Shown here piece by piece: positions 1 through 11,280 of a stretch of 64,000 bases of DNA (position 1 is the stretch's first letter; every line of letters starts with the position of its first letter). Under the pieces are notes generated by a model. The model searched no databases. It had not been told where the DNA came from and saw only the letters and a program-made list of their open reading frames with translations. A program made the translations under genes and the position numbers. Source of the stretch: Maratus speciosus (taxonomy: Eukaryota; Arthropoda; Arachnida; Araneae; Salticidae); contig OZ010788.1 of the NCBI GenBank assembly GCA_963932465.1, forward strand, positions 669,436,484-669,500,483, read 5' to 3'.

Positions 1-540
1 AAAATGTGCGAGGCTTAGAAGTTTAAAAAATTGCTATAGAATATTTAATCGTACAATGATACAGCTGCTTTGTTTTACGGCTAGCTTATACAACGTAACG
101 TTATTTTTTTGGGCTAATTAACGTTAAGAAAATTTTTATTCATGTATCTATAAATTCTGTTACGCAATTGAAAAAGGTGATTTGAGAATCGGTAGCACCC
201 AAAACACAGCTATTTCATGTTGATACTGGGTTAAAAAACTGGTTAAAACAATATAAAAACTACTCTGAAAAGTTCTTAAAAATTCTTGGCAGCAAAAGAA
301 AAGTACTTCAGAGGTTCTTCTTAAAATTCCACAATCCATTGGCTTCTGAGGATAAAAACTAAGCTTTTCGTAATCTTCGGTAACTGAAACGAGGTTATAT
401 TTTTGTAAAACTTCCCAGGGAAACATCTTTCTTTTTTACAGGGTAATTCTTGCACGCCATGAATAAAGCAGTAAAATGCCGATAAATAACTCATACTAAT
501 TTTTTTTTTTTTTAAATAAAAGGTTACATTTATGCTTTCT
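1..540. other. AT-rich sequence, nothing recognised
   Basis: No coding, RNA or clear repeat signal was found. A minus-strand open frame of 88 codons at 160-426 has no recognisable motif and lies in ordinary AT-rich sequence. Confidence 0.5.
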
Positions 541-544
541 TGTT

Positions 545-720
545 TTCATTAAAATCTATCGCAAATTATTTTAACGCTGAATTTAAAATTCCAAAGAAGA
601 ATAAATTTCAGAATCGAACAGTAGGGAATAGAACAGTAGAGGGTTAACTTTTGGAAAATAATAATAATAAGATTAACTTTCAGAAAAGAATCATAACTAT
701 TTTTCTAAGATTAGTTATTA
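545..720 (+). repeat. Dispersed repeat fragment (three copies in window)
   Basis: This stretch matches 7240-7420 closely (shared phrase ttttaacgctgaatttaaaa) and its end matches 3330-3375. The family has no coding capacity. The other two copies are at 3285-3548 and 7240-7600. Confidence 0.6.
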
Positions 721-727
721 CTGGGCT

Positions 728-1098
728 GCCACAGGTGAGTATTTTTATATTCCATTCGCACCACTATTTTAGCACGTTCATTTCCAAAACTATAAAGTAA
801 AACTTTTCAAATTTCTTGTTGAAAGTCGTTTGCCACCAAAAATTCAGAAAGGTAAATTTCGCTTTACTAATACAGCGAAATTTCTGCCAAAAAATAAGGC
901 TATTTTTTAATTCTAAAATAGTGGTGACAAAGTAATTAATAAATTAAAGCTATGAGTATACTCGTGGTTGGCAGCGAATGGATTGAGAAAGTACATTTCG
1001 AAGTATATTTCTCTTGCAGATGCTGTCAAACTTTGTGAAAAATCTTTCTTTTCAAAAAATGGCGCGAGATGTAATTAAAAAATAGTCGTCTGTGGCAG
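728..1098. repeat. Imperfect nested palindrome (possible old MITE)
   Basis: Outer ends ctgccacag (728) and ctgtggcag (1090) are inverted. Inside, caccactattttag (759) faces ctaaaatagtggtg (913), and two copies of a gcgaaattt-type motif face each other near 851-895. No target duplication was identified, so an old MITE is only one reading. Confidence 0.35.
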
Positions 1099-1176
1099 TA
1101 TCTCTCTATTCTAAAAAAAGTAACTACCGCTGTCACCGCCGCCGGTTTTGAATTTTTTGTGACCGGAAGTCTTTCT

Positions 1177-2724
1177 TCGTTAATATTAAGAAAAATAATG
1201 CATACAAAAATATGAAAATCGGTAGTATTATACAGAAATGTTTGATAAACACGCTGATGCAGACAGTTTTCAAATCGAAGAATTATTTTAACAGATATTT
1301 AATGCTAAATTTGGACAAAATCGTTCCACTAAAAAAGTTTTATAGGAGCAAAAACTATTCATGGGAATTTAATCATTTTTAGATCATTTTATACGTTTGA
1401 AGTTCCCGGTATGCAGACTGTATTCCTTTTCTTAATTTGACTCATTTTTTGAGGTTTTATTTCTATTTTAAATTAAAATTTTCAGCATTTCTAGAGATAT
1501 TTTTTACATATTTTAGAAAGTGATATTAATTTAAACTGTTGTCAACTGTATAAACAGCGCAAGCAATAATGTTTGTTTCAAATTAAAAAAAAAATAATTA
1601 TACGTGTAAATAAATTAAAAATTTATTTACACTTGACTATTTATTATAAACAGATAAAAACATTTGGGATTAGAATTAAATAATTATGTACAAAAAGCAG
1701 GAACTTATTAAAAATTACGTCATAAAAACTATATTTGCACGTGAATTTTGAGAGAGGATGGAAATTGTAAAATAATAAATTCATTAACATGCGTTAGAAG
1801 TCTAAAATAGGAGAAATTACGTCATATTTACGTCACATTACAGTTATTACATAAAATGAACACAAAATAATATTGCAAAACAGTTTAAATTTAGAAATTG
1901 CGCTAGACATTTATTTGATATTTTGAGAGGATAATTTTCATCTATTTTTGTTAGGAAAGCGCAAATAATATTTCATTTCTAACAAAAGTATTTTCACGTG
2001 AATATTAAAAAGAGAAAGTATACTTTGGTCAAAATTACGTCAGATTAAAAACGATTAATTTAAAATGTCTTATTTAAAAGAACTGTCTTTTCGCTTTGTT
2101 AAAAAATACCGGGAGACAAAGACTCTTTATTTAATTCCTTTTATATTATTTTACTTTTTATTTTATTTAGCTTATTTTATAATGTATAACTTATTTTACT
2201 TAAAGACGAAAACAGCGATTGTATCTTTGGTACTATTTAGTTATCCCGTCGACCAAAAATATATTATTAGCCAAACTATAAGATTAAATGCCGATAATGA
2301 ATGATCGTAAATGTCACATTAACTTGACTTTAAGCAAGTTACACGTGTCTACGTCATCAGGTTATTTTTATTTCGACGTTTTATTTGTATTTTTATTAAT
2401 GTTGCACAAATTTATTTGTTCTTTCGTTATTTAAAATAAAAATTGTCAATTTGTATAATTTGGCGAGCGGTTTGGCGATTTATATAATTTGGCGAAATTG
2501 GTTGACGGGATAATCAAGAAGTACCGCAGCGGAATTGGCGTTAAAATTCCCCAATCAAAGAGAAATGAATAGAAATCCGTTTATAGGGAGATCGCCACTG
2601 TTTTTTAAATTATAATTCAATCTTCCGAAATCTTTTTAAAGCCCATCAAATTAGCGTACTTTTAGAGTCTGCGGTGTCTGAACGGGGTTGACGAGCGTAG
2701 CTCGTAGGGGGCAGAGACGCCTAG
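1177..2724 (+). mobile_element. Helitron-like non-autonomous element, copy 1
   Basis: Alignment by eye with the reverse complement of 56639-57795 defines both ends. Similarity starts at TCGTTAATATT and stops at CTAG followed by T, matching the 5' TC and 3' CTRR ends of Helitrons. Just inside the 3' end is a stem-loop (ACGAGC-GTA-GCTCGT, about 2693-2707). There are no terminal inverted repeats. A third locus at 41571-41642 shares only the 3' tail. No Rep/helicase frame is present. The copy is interrupted by a 297-bp MITE at 2229-2525. Several TGACGTAA (ATTACGTCA) and CACGTG motifs are shared with copy 2. Helitron assignment is inference from the ends; the repeat itself is clearly seen. Confidence 0.65.
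2229..2525. mobile_element. 297-bp MITE (GGTACT ends), copy 1
   Basis: Ends are inverted: GGTACTATTTAGTTATCCCG on the left and, reverse-complemented, GGTACTTCTTGATTATCCCG on the right. A second copy lies at 31945-32242. The Helitron-like copy at 56.6-57.8 kb lacks this block, so it inserted here after the two copies diverged. No clear target duplication remains at this copy. Confidence 0.7.
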
Positions 2725-2769
2725 TTGTTATTATAAAAACCAGAACTCTTGTTCAATTCAGGTAGTTAA

Positions 2770-2973
2770 CCCTTTGAGTTCTTGGGTTTCTTCAAAATAC
2801 CCAAATGTCACTTTGGCACCAGTATTTTGTAAACAAAAGATTCGTCATTTAATATACACGAAAAAATGCATTAATCATTTTTCAAATAAATTTGGTTGAA
2901 TAATCCGGTGCCAATGTCACATTTGAAGATTAAAATTTAGTAGGAAAAAATTCACCCATCAGTGCTCAAAGGG
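2770..2973. mobile_element. TTAA-flanked MITE (CCCTTTGAG ends, piggyBac-like)
   Basis: TTAA duplications lie at 2766-2769 and 2974-2977. The ends are CCCTTTGAGTTCTTGGG and its partner AGTGCTCAAAGGG. Subterminal copies of ggtgccaa/ttggcacc motifs face each other. TTAA duplication plus CCC-type ends is the signature of piggyBac-type transposition; no coding sequence remains. A half copy ends at 24323. Confidence 0.65.
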
Positions 2974-2977
2974 TTAA

Positions 2978-3284
2978 CTCTTAAAAGCGCGATTTTTATT
3001 TTGTTTCGAAAAAATATATATGATTCTCTGAAAGGTTTATGACACAGTAAAAATAATGAAAAAAAAAATCAGAGATACATTTTTCATATAATACGTCAAT
3101 CTTTTCTTCTGTTGCGCATCTGCAATACAAGTAAAAACGACTGTCGTGTGGCTGTTTTATGCTACAATATTGCAAATTAGTAAATATTTTAATAAGTATG
3201 TCTCCAAATACCTTATTTTACATAATTATTTTATAAAACATTACCTTTAACACTTTAATTCCCGTGATAGAAAACATTCTAGAA
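2978..3284. other. Unassigned AT-rich spacer
   Basis: No repeat partner, coding frame or RNA motif was recognised between the TTAA element and the dispersed repeat. Confidence 0.4.
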
Positions 3285-3548
3285 TATAGAACAGTAAGAG
3301 GATTACATTTTAAAATAGAATAGCAATAACATGAACTTCCAGAAAATAATCATAACTATTTTTCTAAGATTAGTCATTACAAAATCCACATCTGTTATAC
3401 AATTTAAATAGTTAAAGTAGTAAATGGATTTAATATAGGTTTAAAATTTCAATCTCTGAAAATTCCACTCACTTCAAAATTTTTAGCGTCCTTTGAAAGA
3501 TATCTAAAAAGATTTGAGTAATTATTTTGACAATCGCTTAAATTAACA
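3285..3548 (+). repeat. Dispersed repeat, second copy
   Basis: This copy is nearly collinear with 7325-7598, sharing phrases such as atctgttatacaatttaaat and ending in cttaaattaa. The two copies are in direct orientation on either side of the 3550-7190 element. Confidence 0.65.
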
Positions 3549-3876
3549 AGTTGGAAATTGCACTTCAAACGTGGAAAATGGTGGTACGTTCTTACTATAA
3601 CTAGTTTTATAAATATTTTTTGCACCGCATATTCTACTGAATGTATATTTTAGTGCACTTCATAAGTGCATATCGATTTCATGCTGTAACATTATTAAAA
3701 TGCACTTTAAATATTTTTCCCATTGCCCATCATGTAACGGAAAACTTTAGACTGTCCCTCTCATTAAACTATACATCCGATTTTCATAAAATTTGAAATG
3801 ACTCGAAAATATTTTGCAACAAGTCTGTATTTAAAATTTCAGACCATTCGGTTGGGTAGTTTTCACTCTGTTATAT

Positions 3877-6800
3877 CGTCGGTACCATGTCAAACTATCC
3901 AATGTGAAAATAGCCACTTTTCAGGAGGGCGAAAAAACTGTTTTAATTGTGGATTCAAAATCAGCGCCAAGCAGCAGTAAACAATTATATTTTTCGGGTG
4001 TTGTTTTATATCCTATTTAAGCATGCTATTGAGATAAATCATTTGAATAATTTTACTCGCCAAAAAATCACATTGGATAGTTTGATATGGTATGATTATT
4101 TGTACTTTTTCACCTTCGTTGAACTTTTTCAGCTTCAAACTGTCCAATATGCCACATTGGATAGTTTGACTTGTAAAAATTTTGTGCTTTTCCCAGGTTC
4201 ACCATTCCATAGTAGCGAATATGCCATATTGGATAGTTTGACTTGCAAAAATTTTGTGCTTTTCCCAGATTCGCCGTTTCATAGTAGCAAATGTGTCGTA
4301 TTCAATTGTTTAATTTGTAAAAACTTTGGCATTTACATATTCAATATTCTTAAGATTCATTCTCTGAAGATTTTTCTTTAATAATTTTAATAACGAATAT
4401 ACAGTAAATTAATAACGATAAAAGCTGATTTTTAAACATTCTGTTAGTTTTATAAAACATAAGATAACAAAAATACCTCAAATAATGGGGTGGACAACAA
4501 CAGGCACTTCATACCCGTAATTATGAATAGTAATCTTTGCGCTATTAGTTCTAAGAAACTCATGGGCCGCTTTCTACCACTATTTTCGAATAGAAATATT
4601 TGATTTATTTAATCTCCCATTAACCCTTTCCGGTTTGTGGTTTAGTTTAATTATGTTACACTATTTCAAACATAATTAAATTTATATACATTACTGAGGT
4701 GCACAGCAACATGCCTATGTTATAATATGAGGTGTACAACTGTTATCGTTCATTTACAGCGACACACAAAAGATTTCGGTTAAAGTACAATCTATCAGCA
4801 ATAATTGCTGGAAATGCGTTTTACATTATGGTATGCGTTTTAAAACTATTTGAATACTACGTGGTATATATAAATTCTGTAGCTTGTATATAGGACTACC
4901 TAAAATAATTAGTTAGCATTAATTAGTATGATTCTGAACCGCTTAAACGTAGTTTTTAATTGTGTTATGCATTTCAAAACTAAACTATTATTAGTATATG
5001 AGATGTTTGTGGAACATAAGTTAAATCATGTATAAGGCCAAAATCATATACAGGATCAAAAAACTAGAAATATAGACAATTATGGATGATAATTTCTGGT
5101 AGTATTATTTTAGTGGTTTTAAGCGTTTTTTAGCTTGCATTAAATTTTTATCTTATTATGCGGCATGTATAAAAATCTTTAGGTAATATACAGGGTTGTA
5201 CAAAGCAATTCAGTTATGCTCGTCTATTGGTAGAAATTACTGAATGTGAATTTTCAACCTATTATACTTTTTAACGCATTCCAACAAGGTTGAAAAGTTT
5301 TTATGAATTCGGTTTGTCTGTCCACGCTCTAACTCACGTAAATAGATTTTCATGCATAATGTTGCTTACAGTGGCATGTTCAGTATTGCATATGAAATGT
5401 GTAACATTAATAGTTTATTTACAGGGGCACTCAAAAGATTTCCATTACATTATGGTATATTAGGGGAAAATCATTTGGGGAGTATTTTAATGACATTACG
5501 CTATATCACTAAATTTAATTACAAGAAGATTACGACAGGATAGGGCATGCATTCGTATCATTTGTCGTTCATTTACAGGGACACACAAAAAAAATGGATT
5601 AAAGTACTGTCTTTGAGCAATAATTGCTGGAAGTGCGTTTTTGAATTTTGGTATGCGCTTTTAAATATAACTATTTTTTTGCATGTTGTATAAAAATTCT
5701 ATATCTCGTATACAGGGCTGCACAAAAGAATTCACTAAAAAACAATTATCGTCATTAGACAGAAAAAGTACTCGAATCAGTTTGTGAAGCCCTGTAAATG
5801 ATCTATAGATTTTTATATAATCTAGATAGTATGCGACAATTTAGTTTAATTAGGAAACGCGTAACGCAATTTACAATTTCCACCTTTAGAAATTTCCGCC
5901 AATAAACAGAAATATACCCGACCTTCTTGTATGTCCCTGTATATTATCTACAGATTTTTATACATGTTACGTAATATGGTAAAATTTAATTCAAGCAAAA
6001 AATTGTTATAAACCCACTTCCAGAAATTGCCAGTCAAAGCCGGCAATGTTTTCAGTTCTTTGCGTAGCCCTGCATATTAGGAAATTCTTCTAACATATTT
6101 TAGTATAGTAAAAAGAAATAAAAGACTAAAATTGTACAACTCAATTAAAAATCTCCTTTAATAAATCCACGCCCATACAAAGTAATGCTTACAAATTCTT
6201 TTGTATAGCCCTGTATATGATCTATACAATTTATATGCACCACGTAATATTCAAATAGTTAAAAACTTATACTATAATTGAAAACGCACTTCAAACAACT
6301 ATCGCTATCAGACAGCAGTGTAGCAGAAATTTTGTGTGTCCCTGTAAATTAACGATAACTATCGCACATGTCATATTCTACAGTAAGCAACTTTCAATGT
6401 AAATCAATTACGGATGTCAATTTCACTTGATTTGGAAAATTTTAACATTACTAACATATGCTTCAAACATTTTTTAAAACTATAAACCATTTTACAACAA
6501 AATTCTTTTGTATGAACCTGTAAATAATAATAAATAACTTACACACCATATTCTGCATAAATCGTGTTTTAATACACTTGATAAATCCATAGTAATTTCA
6601 TTATGTTTTAAATATGTAACACTAAAAGACATCGCTCTTTTTCCCTATTGAGTGTATTGTAATGGTATTCTTTTGAGTGATCCTATAAATGAACTAAAAA
6701 TTCTCACATTCCATTAACAATAGAAAACATGTGCTATAGTAAACATCAAAAACATATGTCAATTGCGTGAAATTTCAATACATAAATAAAACAGTTTTTG

Positions 6801-7101
6801 TCTTCCTGATAAAAAGACTATTTTAATATTGGATAGTTTGACATGGTACGGATGCTTAGAAAAAGAAAAATATTCAAACATTTGCGGCAAATGATCGAAT
6901 ATGCCATATTGGACAGTTTGACATTATAAATTTTAGAAAAAAGTGCATATTGGATACTTTCAAACAGTCATTATCTAAGTTTCTAAGCAAGCTAGAGACG
7001 TGCCGATTTTGCTTAGTACGTATCACGCACAGTACAATAAAATGGCACAAAATTTGAAAAATGCATTTTTTCACATTGGATAGTTTGACATGGTAGCGAC
7101 G
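3877..7101. mobile_element. 3.2-kb foldback-type element with iterated motifs
   Basis: The 34-bp terminal inverted repeats begin CGTCGGTACCATGTCAAACT and, at the right end reverse-complemented, CGTCGCTACCATGTCAAACT; I see one mismatch. ATAT flanks both sides (3873-3876 and 7102-7105). The 52-kb copy of the host repeat has a single uninterrupted site (ttatatgcgg), an internal empty-site control. Inside, ttggatagtttgac motifs cluster near both ends. A tacaggg-ncacacaaaag-like motif recurs about seven times pointing inward in the left half (4755-5700) and about seven times inverted in the right half (5789-6670), centred near 5750. It has no transposase frame, so it must depend on enzymes supplied in trans, or it is dead. 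Superfamily unassigned. Confidence 0.7.
4139..4330 (+). repeat. 72-bp tandem repeat inside the foldback element
   Basis: Two near-identical 72-bp units and one decayed unit repeat the block attggatagtttgactt ... aattttgtgcttttcccag. The unit contains the element's own terminal motif. The 144-codon open frame at 3947-4381 is a by-product of these repeats, not a gene. Confidence 0.7.
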
Positions 7102-7239
7102 ATATGAGGACGGACAGATAGACGGACCGAACAACGACTATAGCTGCTACGTACTTATATAATTATGAACGCACCTAATAAAGCTTTAATATACTGGGAA
7201 ATTACACATATTCCTTTTTTTTAACTAAAGATTATTTCT

Positions 7240-7600
7240 ATGTTTTATGCTTTCATCTGCTATAAAATCTAACGCAAATTGTTTTAACGCTGAATTTAAA
7301 ATTCTAAAGAAGATTAAATTTCAGAATAGAAAAGTAAGTGAATTACATTTTAAAATAGAATAGCAAGAAGATTAACTTTCAGAAAAGAATCATAACTATT
7401 TTTCTATGATTTGTCATTACAAAAACTACATCTGTTATACAATTTAAATAGTTAAAGTCGTAAATGTATTTAATATAGGTTTAACATTTTAATCTCTGAT
7501 AATTCCACGCACTTGAAAGTTTTCAGCATCCTTCGAAAGATATCAAAAAGATTTTTTATGAATTGAGTAACTATTTAGACAATCACTTAAATTAAAAATG
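7240..7600 (+). repeat. Dispersed repeat, third and longest copy
   Basis: This copy joins the segments seen separately at 545-720 and 3285-3548, which shows they belong to one family. Twelve bases beyond its end lies the TA target of the Tigger-like element. Confidence 0.65.
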
Positions 7601-7612
7601 AAGATGGATGTA

Positions 7613-8466
7613 CAGTAGAACCTTGATTATCCGAAATAGTTGGGTCCTACCCTCTTTCGGAAAATCGAAATTTTCGGATAATCGAAATTACTTCTGTTTT
7701 AAGATTAAAGACAAGTATATGCACTATTTTTTATCATGGTAACAAGTGCTTAAAAAAAAGCAATAGCAAAATAGAAATAAGAATAAATTATCTGAATTTT
7801 AATTTTAAAATTAAGTACGTTTTACATACTTCTCAAAGGTTTGAAACAAAGGTTTTTGTCGCAGTTTCGATTGCATTTCCTTTGCAGCTCAGTCACGAAG
7901 TTTTTAATACTGTTATCTCACCAGTATCACAGTCTTTCTACTGCTCCAGCCATGCCAAACCTTTTTTCAAAACATTCAAAAGCTTCAGAATTGCTAATTT
8001 GTTCGTTTTCTTCGCCCGCATCGTTGTCATGTTCTTCGCTTTGATCAACACATATTCCTCGGATATCGTCAATGATTTCTTCATCGCTCAATATACGAAA
8101 TCCGGAATCATTTTTGGTCACAATTTATCCAATCGTTTATTCCAGCAATATCACATCCATCACAACCAGGTATTTTATTTAATACAGATTCCAAATCGGC
8201 AGCATCATTCTCTTTTTCATCCATAAAGCTTTCCTTCGTTTCAGTAGCTCAATGTGGAGCAAGTTTTCTCCAACTTCGAATGAACGTATGCTGCTTTAAC
8301 AATTATCAAGCTTCACTTATCATGTACATACAATCTTTTATAAAAAAAAAAAAAGCTTTAAAAATGTATTTTGCACACAAGGAATGAGATGGTAAAAAAA
8401 AAAGAAAAAGGGCTTTGGAAATGGATTTTGGTTAACCGACAGTTTCGGTTATAAGAGGGTCTACTG
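7613..8466 (-). mobile_element. Tigger/pogo-like element, internally deleted
   Basis: The left end CAGTAGAACCTTGATTATCC and the reverse-complemented right end CAGTAGACCCTCTTATAACC are Tigger-type inverted repeats. TA flanks both ends (7611-7612, 8467-8468). Only the C-terminal part of the transposase survives on the minus strand, so the catalytic DDD core is missing and the copy cannot move itself. Confidence 0.8.
7840..8226 (-). pseudogene. C-terminal fragment of Tigger-like transposase, disrupted
   Basis: A start at 8226 gives MDEKENDAADLE and runs into INDWINCDQK and a stop. The next frame continues as NDSGFRILSDEEIIDDI, so one frameshift separates them. Further on, WLEQ is followed by an in-frame TAG and KDCDTGEI. 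Pogo/Tigger transposases (the TIGD and jerky-like family) typically end with an acidic stretch and a W-LEQQ-like segment after the DDE domain; that is the family knowledge used. Catalytic residues are absent. The visible frameshift and nonsense codon make this a relic; the call is inferred from the short motifs plus the matching inverted repeats. Confidence 0.65.
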
Positions 8467-8468
8467 TA

Positions 8469-10349
8469 CTTTCTTTTTAAATGTGAATATTGAAATCATT
8501 TACTAACACTGAAACCGGTTGAAATTTTACTAAAGTTTTATTAACAATATTTTACAACAGAATTTTTATTTTAAACTAACTTATTCAATTATTTTCTCTG
8601 CGGTGCATATCAACTAAATTTTCCATGATTATGGACGTCGAGGGATCCCGAGTTATTCACACTTGCCTATCTTATATCATATATTTCTTTAAACTTCCTT
8701 TATTTAATTTATTATAACTAGTTTTATATAAATAAAAAAAAATACTGTTACTGATAACAATTTATGATCTATACCATTACTCTGTAACAAAACAAAAATA
8801 ATGACTGAAATGTGCCTTTGTTTTAGACCTGTGACCTAACATCTGTCACTCCTTGACCAACTTGCCATTACCAGTTTTGTCCAATGTTTTTCTTTTTTCT
8901 TAATTGTGTTTATATTTTTAAAACTTTTAACCTTTTATATTAATTTTTTAATTTACTTTGTCAACTTTCTTATTCTTAAAATTGTAATTTTATTTACTCT
9001 ATTATGTAACTTTAATACCTTTTTTTTATAAAGTAATAATTTAATATTTAACTTTTAACATATAAACGTATTACGTAGTTTATATACTACAGCTAGACTT
9101 ATCTCCCAATGGCTCATTATTTATAAGACAATCTATAGACTGGGCGTAAAGTTTATGACAACACGGAAGCCCCTCAAAATTTCTACACTGTTAAGCACTT
9201 TAACCATATTTAATTTTTTACAATTTTTTGAATAACAATTTTAGTAGTTTTCCAAACTACAGCTATACTTTATCTTCAATCCTGATATTTTTAATTGTTC
9301 ATTTTTCCTTTACTTATACTTAAGAATTTTAACATTTAATTATAAATCCTTTCTCTATTTAAACTTTTTAAATTTTTCATTTCCATTATTATTTATTTTA
9401 AAAGTAGTTTATATACTACATTTTCTTTAATACTAGGTAGCCTCTCAATGCTGCTGAATTGTTCAGCATATTTAATTATAAACGAATAATATGATTTCTA
9501 TATATAATATGATTTCTGAAGGTATTTCAAATTACTGCATTGATTCAATTGTAAAGTTTGCTAGACTTATACTTAAGCACTTATGTATTTAAATGTATGG
9601 CAATGAAAATTGTCCTTTTTTTGGAAAGAGATGGGTCGTTTTACTTAACATCTTGTGTTTTCCGACTATGTCGAGATAGTCAACAGGCTTGAGCAGTGTA
9701 AACCTTTAATTTTAATATTAAACTTTCTCATTTTACTATTCCTAATAATTGTTCATCATATTAATAGTCTCATTACCTTATTTTATAAATATATTCTTTC
9801 AATTTCTTATACATTACGAACTGCTTGGTTCATTGCAAGAAGCTCCGCCTTCTTTTCTCGGATAAGCCAATCCGAATTTATCGAGTTTTTCTATACTCTT
9901 AATAGTTTGTGCTTTTATCTCTGTGACATAAACACGTTTCTTTTCTTTTTAATATCTATGTTTATTTTTTTATTATAATACTATGGTTTTGATGGCTCCT
10001 CTAATATGTGTTACACAATTACTCATCAGCAGAGAATGAAGTTGCACTGCAACTAGGAAGTCCATCAAAGCATCAACTGTTCACATGTTTAACTGATTTT
10101 ATAAATAAATTTCTGGTTCGAATTGAAATGTATTCATTTGATAAGGGGTCAAAAAGACCCCTCATTTCCGTTCTAGTGTTACGCATTTATAGTATCACCG
10201 ACAAAAAGGAATGACTCATATAGAAAAAAAATTAATCGAATGTGTTTTAATCACATCTTTGGAAGTTTTAAAGGAAAGAAAAGAGTTAAGCAGTAATAAG
10301 AATTTTTAAGATACACGTTCATTTTAACGTCTTAAATTATTCTTTAAAC
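8469..10349. other. AT-rich spacer without recognised features
   Basis: There are T-rich stretches and weak recurrences of agtttatatactac (about 9076 and 9408). An open frame of 107 codons at 9655-9978 is hydrophobic and low-complexity without a known motif. A small hairpin (aggggtc-aaaaa-gacccct) lies at about 10144-10162. I see no gene. Confidence 0.45.
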
Positions 10350-10351
10350 TA

Positions 10352-10913
10352 CACTGCAAATTCTCAAACATAAAAATAAACACATTTTACAACACTTTTA
10401 GTCGCCAAATTAACAACACATTAATGTGTTGTGAATTAGGAAACTTCGTATACAAAATAATTTTTGTGCTCTGATTGTGTTCTTAATATATTGCAAATGT
10501 GTTGTTATCTTCAAATGTGTTCTTAATATGTTGCATAAGTGTTGCTATCTAAAAATAGTTTTGTTAATTGTGTTTAAATCATGTTGAAAAAAGTGTTGAT
10601 GAAAATATTTTCTTACAATAGCGTTGTGCTGCACAACACTGTCACCAAATTAACAACACATTATTAACACCACACAATTTAGAACACCATAAAACAACAC
10701 ATGTAAAACACTTTCTACATGGTACCTTTAAAATTACACAATTTTAAAAATGAATGTTTTGAAAATCTATTTTCTCCTCTTGTAATTTTTAACAGCACTT
10801 TTTGCACAATCTTTATTTGGCACAACACATTCCCAACACAACTGAAACTAATTTTAGTTAGAAGTGTTCAGTGTTCAGTTAGTGCTGCAAAATTGTTTCG
10901 CGAATTTGCAGTG
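10352..10913. mobile_element. CACTGCAAATTC-ended MITE with iterated ACAACACA motif
   Basis: Inverted ends CACTGCAAATTC and GAATTTGCAGTG are flanked by TA (10350-10351, 10914-10915). The interior holds about ten copies of aacaacaca or its complement, including a perfect aacacattaatgtgtt palindrome. It is non-coding. The same terminal sequence occurs at 42474 and 48577 in elements with different internal motifs. Confidence 0.7.
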
Positions 10914-10922
10914 TAATTATGA

Positions 10923-11093
10923 AACATTAGACAGATTCCATGCGGTGATTGCAAGAATTTATATATAGTTGAGACTGGAAGATCTATGGAGATACGACTT
11001 AAGGAACATATTGGCGCATTTAAAAATGGCAGATTAAATTCCAGATTAGTACAACGTGCTTCTGACAGACCCCATCTTTCGCAGATTCGTTAA
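10923..11093 (+). pseudogene. GIY-YIG endonuclease domain remnant (Penelope-like)
   Basis: The 56-codon open stretch reads IPCGDCKNLYIVETGRS and then MEIRLKEHIGAFKNGRLNS before a stop at 11091. The paired cysteines, YI-x-ETGRS, the R-x-x-EH segment and the order of motifs are characteristic of the GIY-YIG domain attached to Penelope-like reverse transcriptases, where it nicks target DNA. The glycine of YIG is replaced by valine. Downstream, RLFKEGWFIK appears in another phase, which looks like the decayed end of the same protein. There is no upstream reverse transcriptase. The fragment is therefore 5'-truncated and inactive; the domain call is fairly secure from motif order. Confidence 0.75.
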
Positions 11094-11280
11094 TTTTGAA
11101 AAACAACTGCAACGATTACCATTACAGACTTTTCAAGGAGGGATGGTTCATTAAGGTGTACCTATATACCTTGAACGAATGAGGCTCGATACCTATTGAA
11201 TATTTCTTGTTCGTAAAAAGAAAAACTTTAACTGAGTCCAGAGCGTGTTCCACGTTTTGTTGTTGTTATTGATCTTAGTA

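Larger units (their letters stand above)
3550..7190 (+). mobile_element. Host repeat split by a 3.2-kb insertion
   Basis: The outer pieces 3550-3876 and about 7102-7190 together correspond to one continuous copy on the minus strand at about 51900-52305. Shared phrases are ttataaatattttttgcacc and gacggaccgaaca. Outer ends carry related GGTRCGTTC-like sequence (about 3583 and 7166-7176). The interior 3877-7101 is absent from the 52-kb copy. There is no coding capacity. Confidence 0.65.

Noticed and set aside
2065..2304. 79-codon frame with a hydrophobic middle
   Set aside because: It crosses the boundary between the Helitron-like element and the inserted MITE, and copy 2 does not keep the same frame.
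3947..4381. 144-codon open frame with repeated LDSLTCKNFVLFP-type blocks
   Set aside because: The repeats are the translated 72-bp tandem of a non-coding foldback element; the other copies of the motif are not in frame.
9655..9978. 107-codon hydrophobic frame
   Set aside because: Start is not ATG, composition is low-complexity T-rich, no known family.
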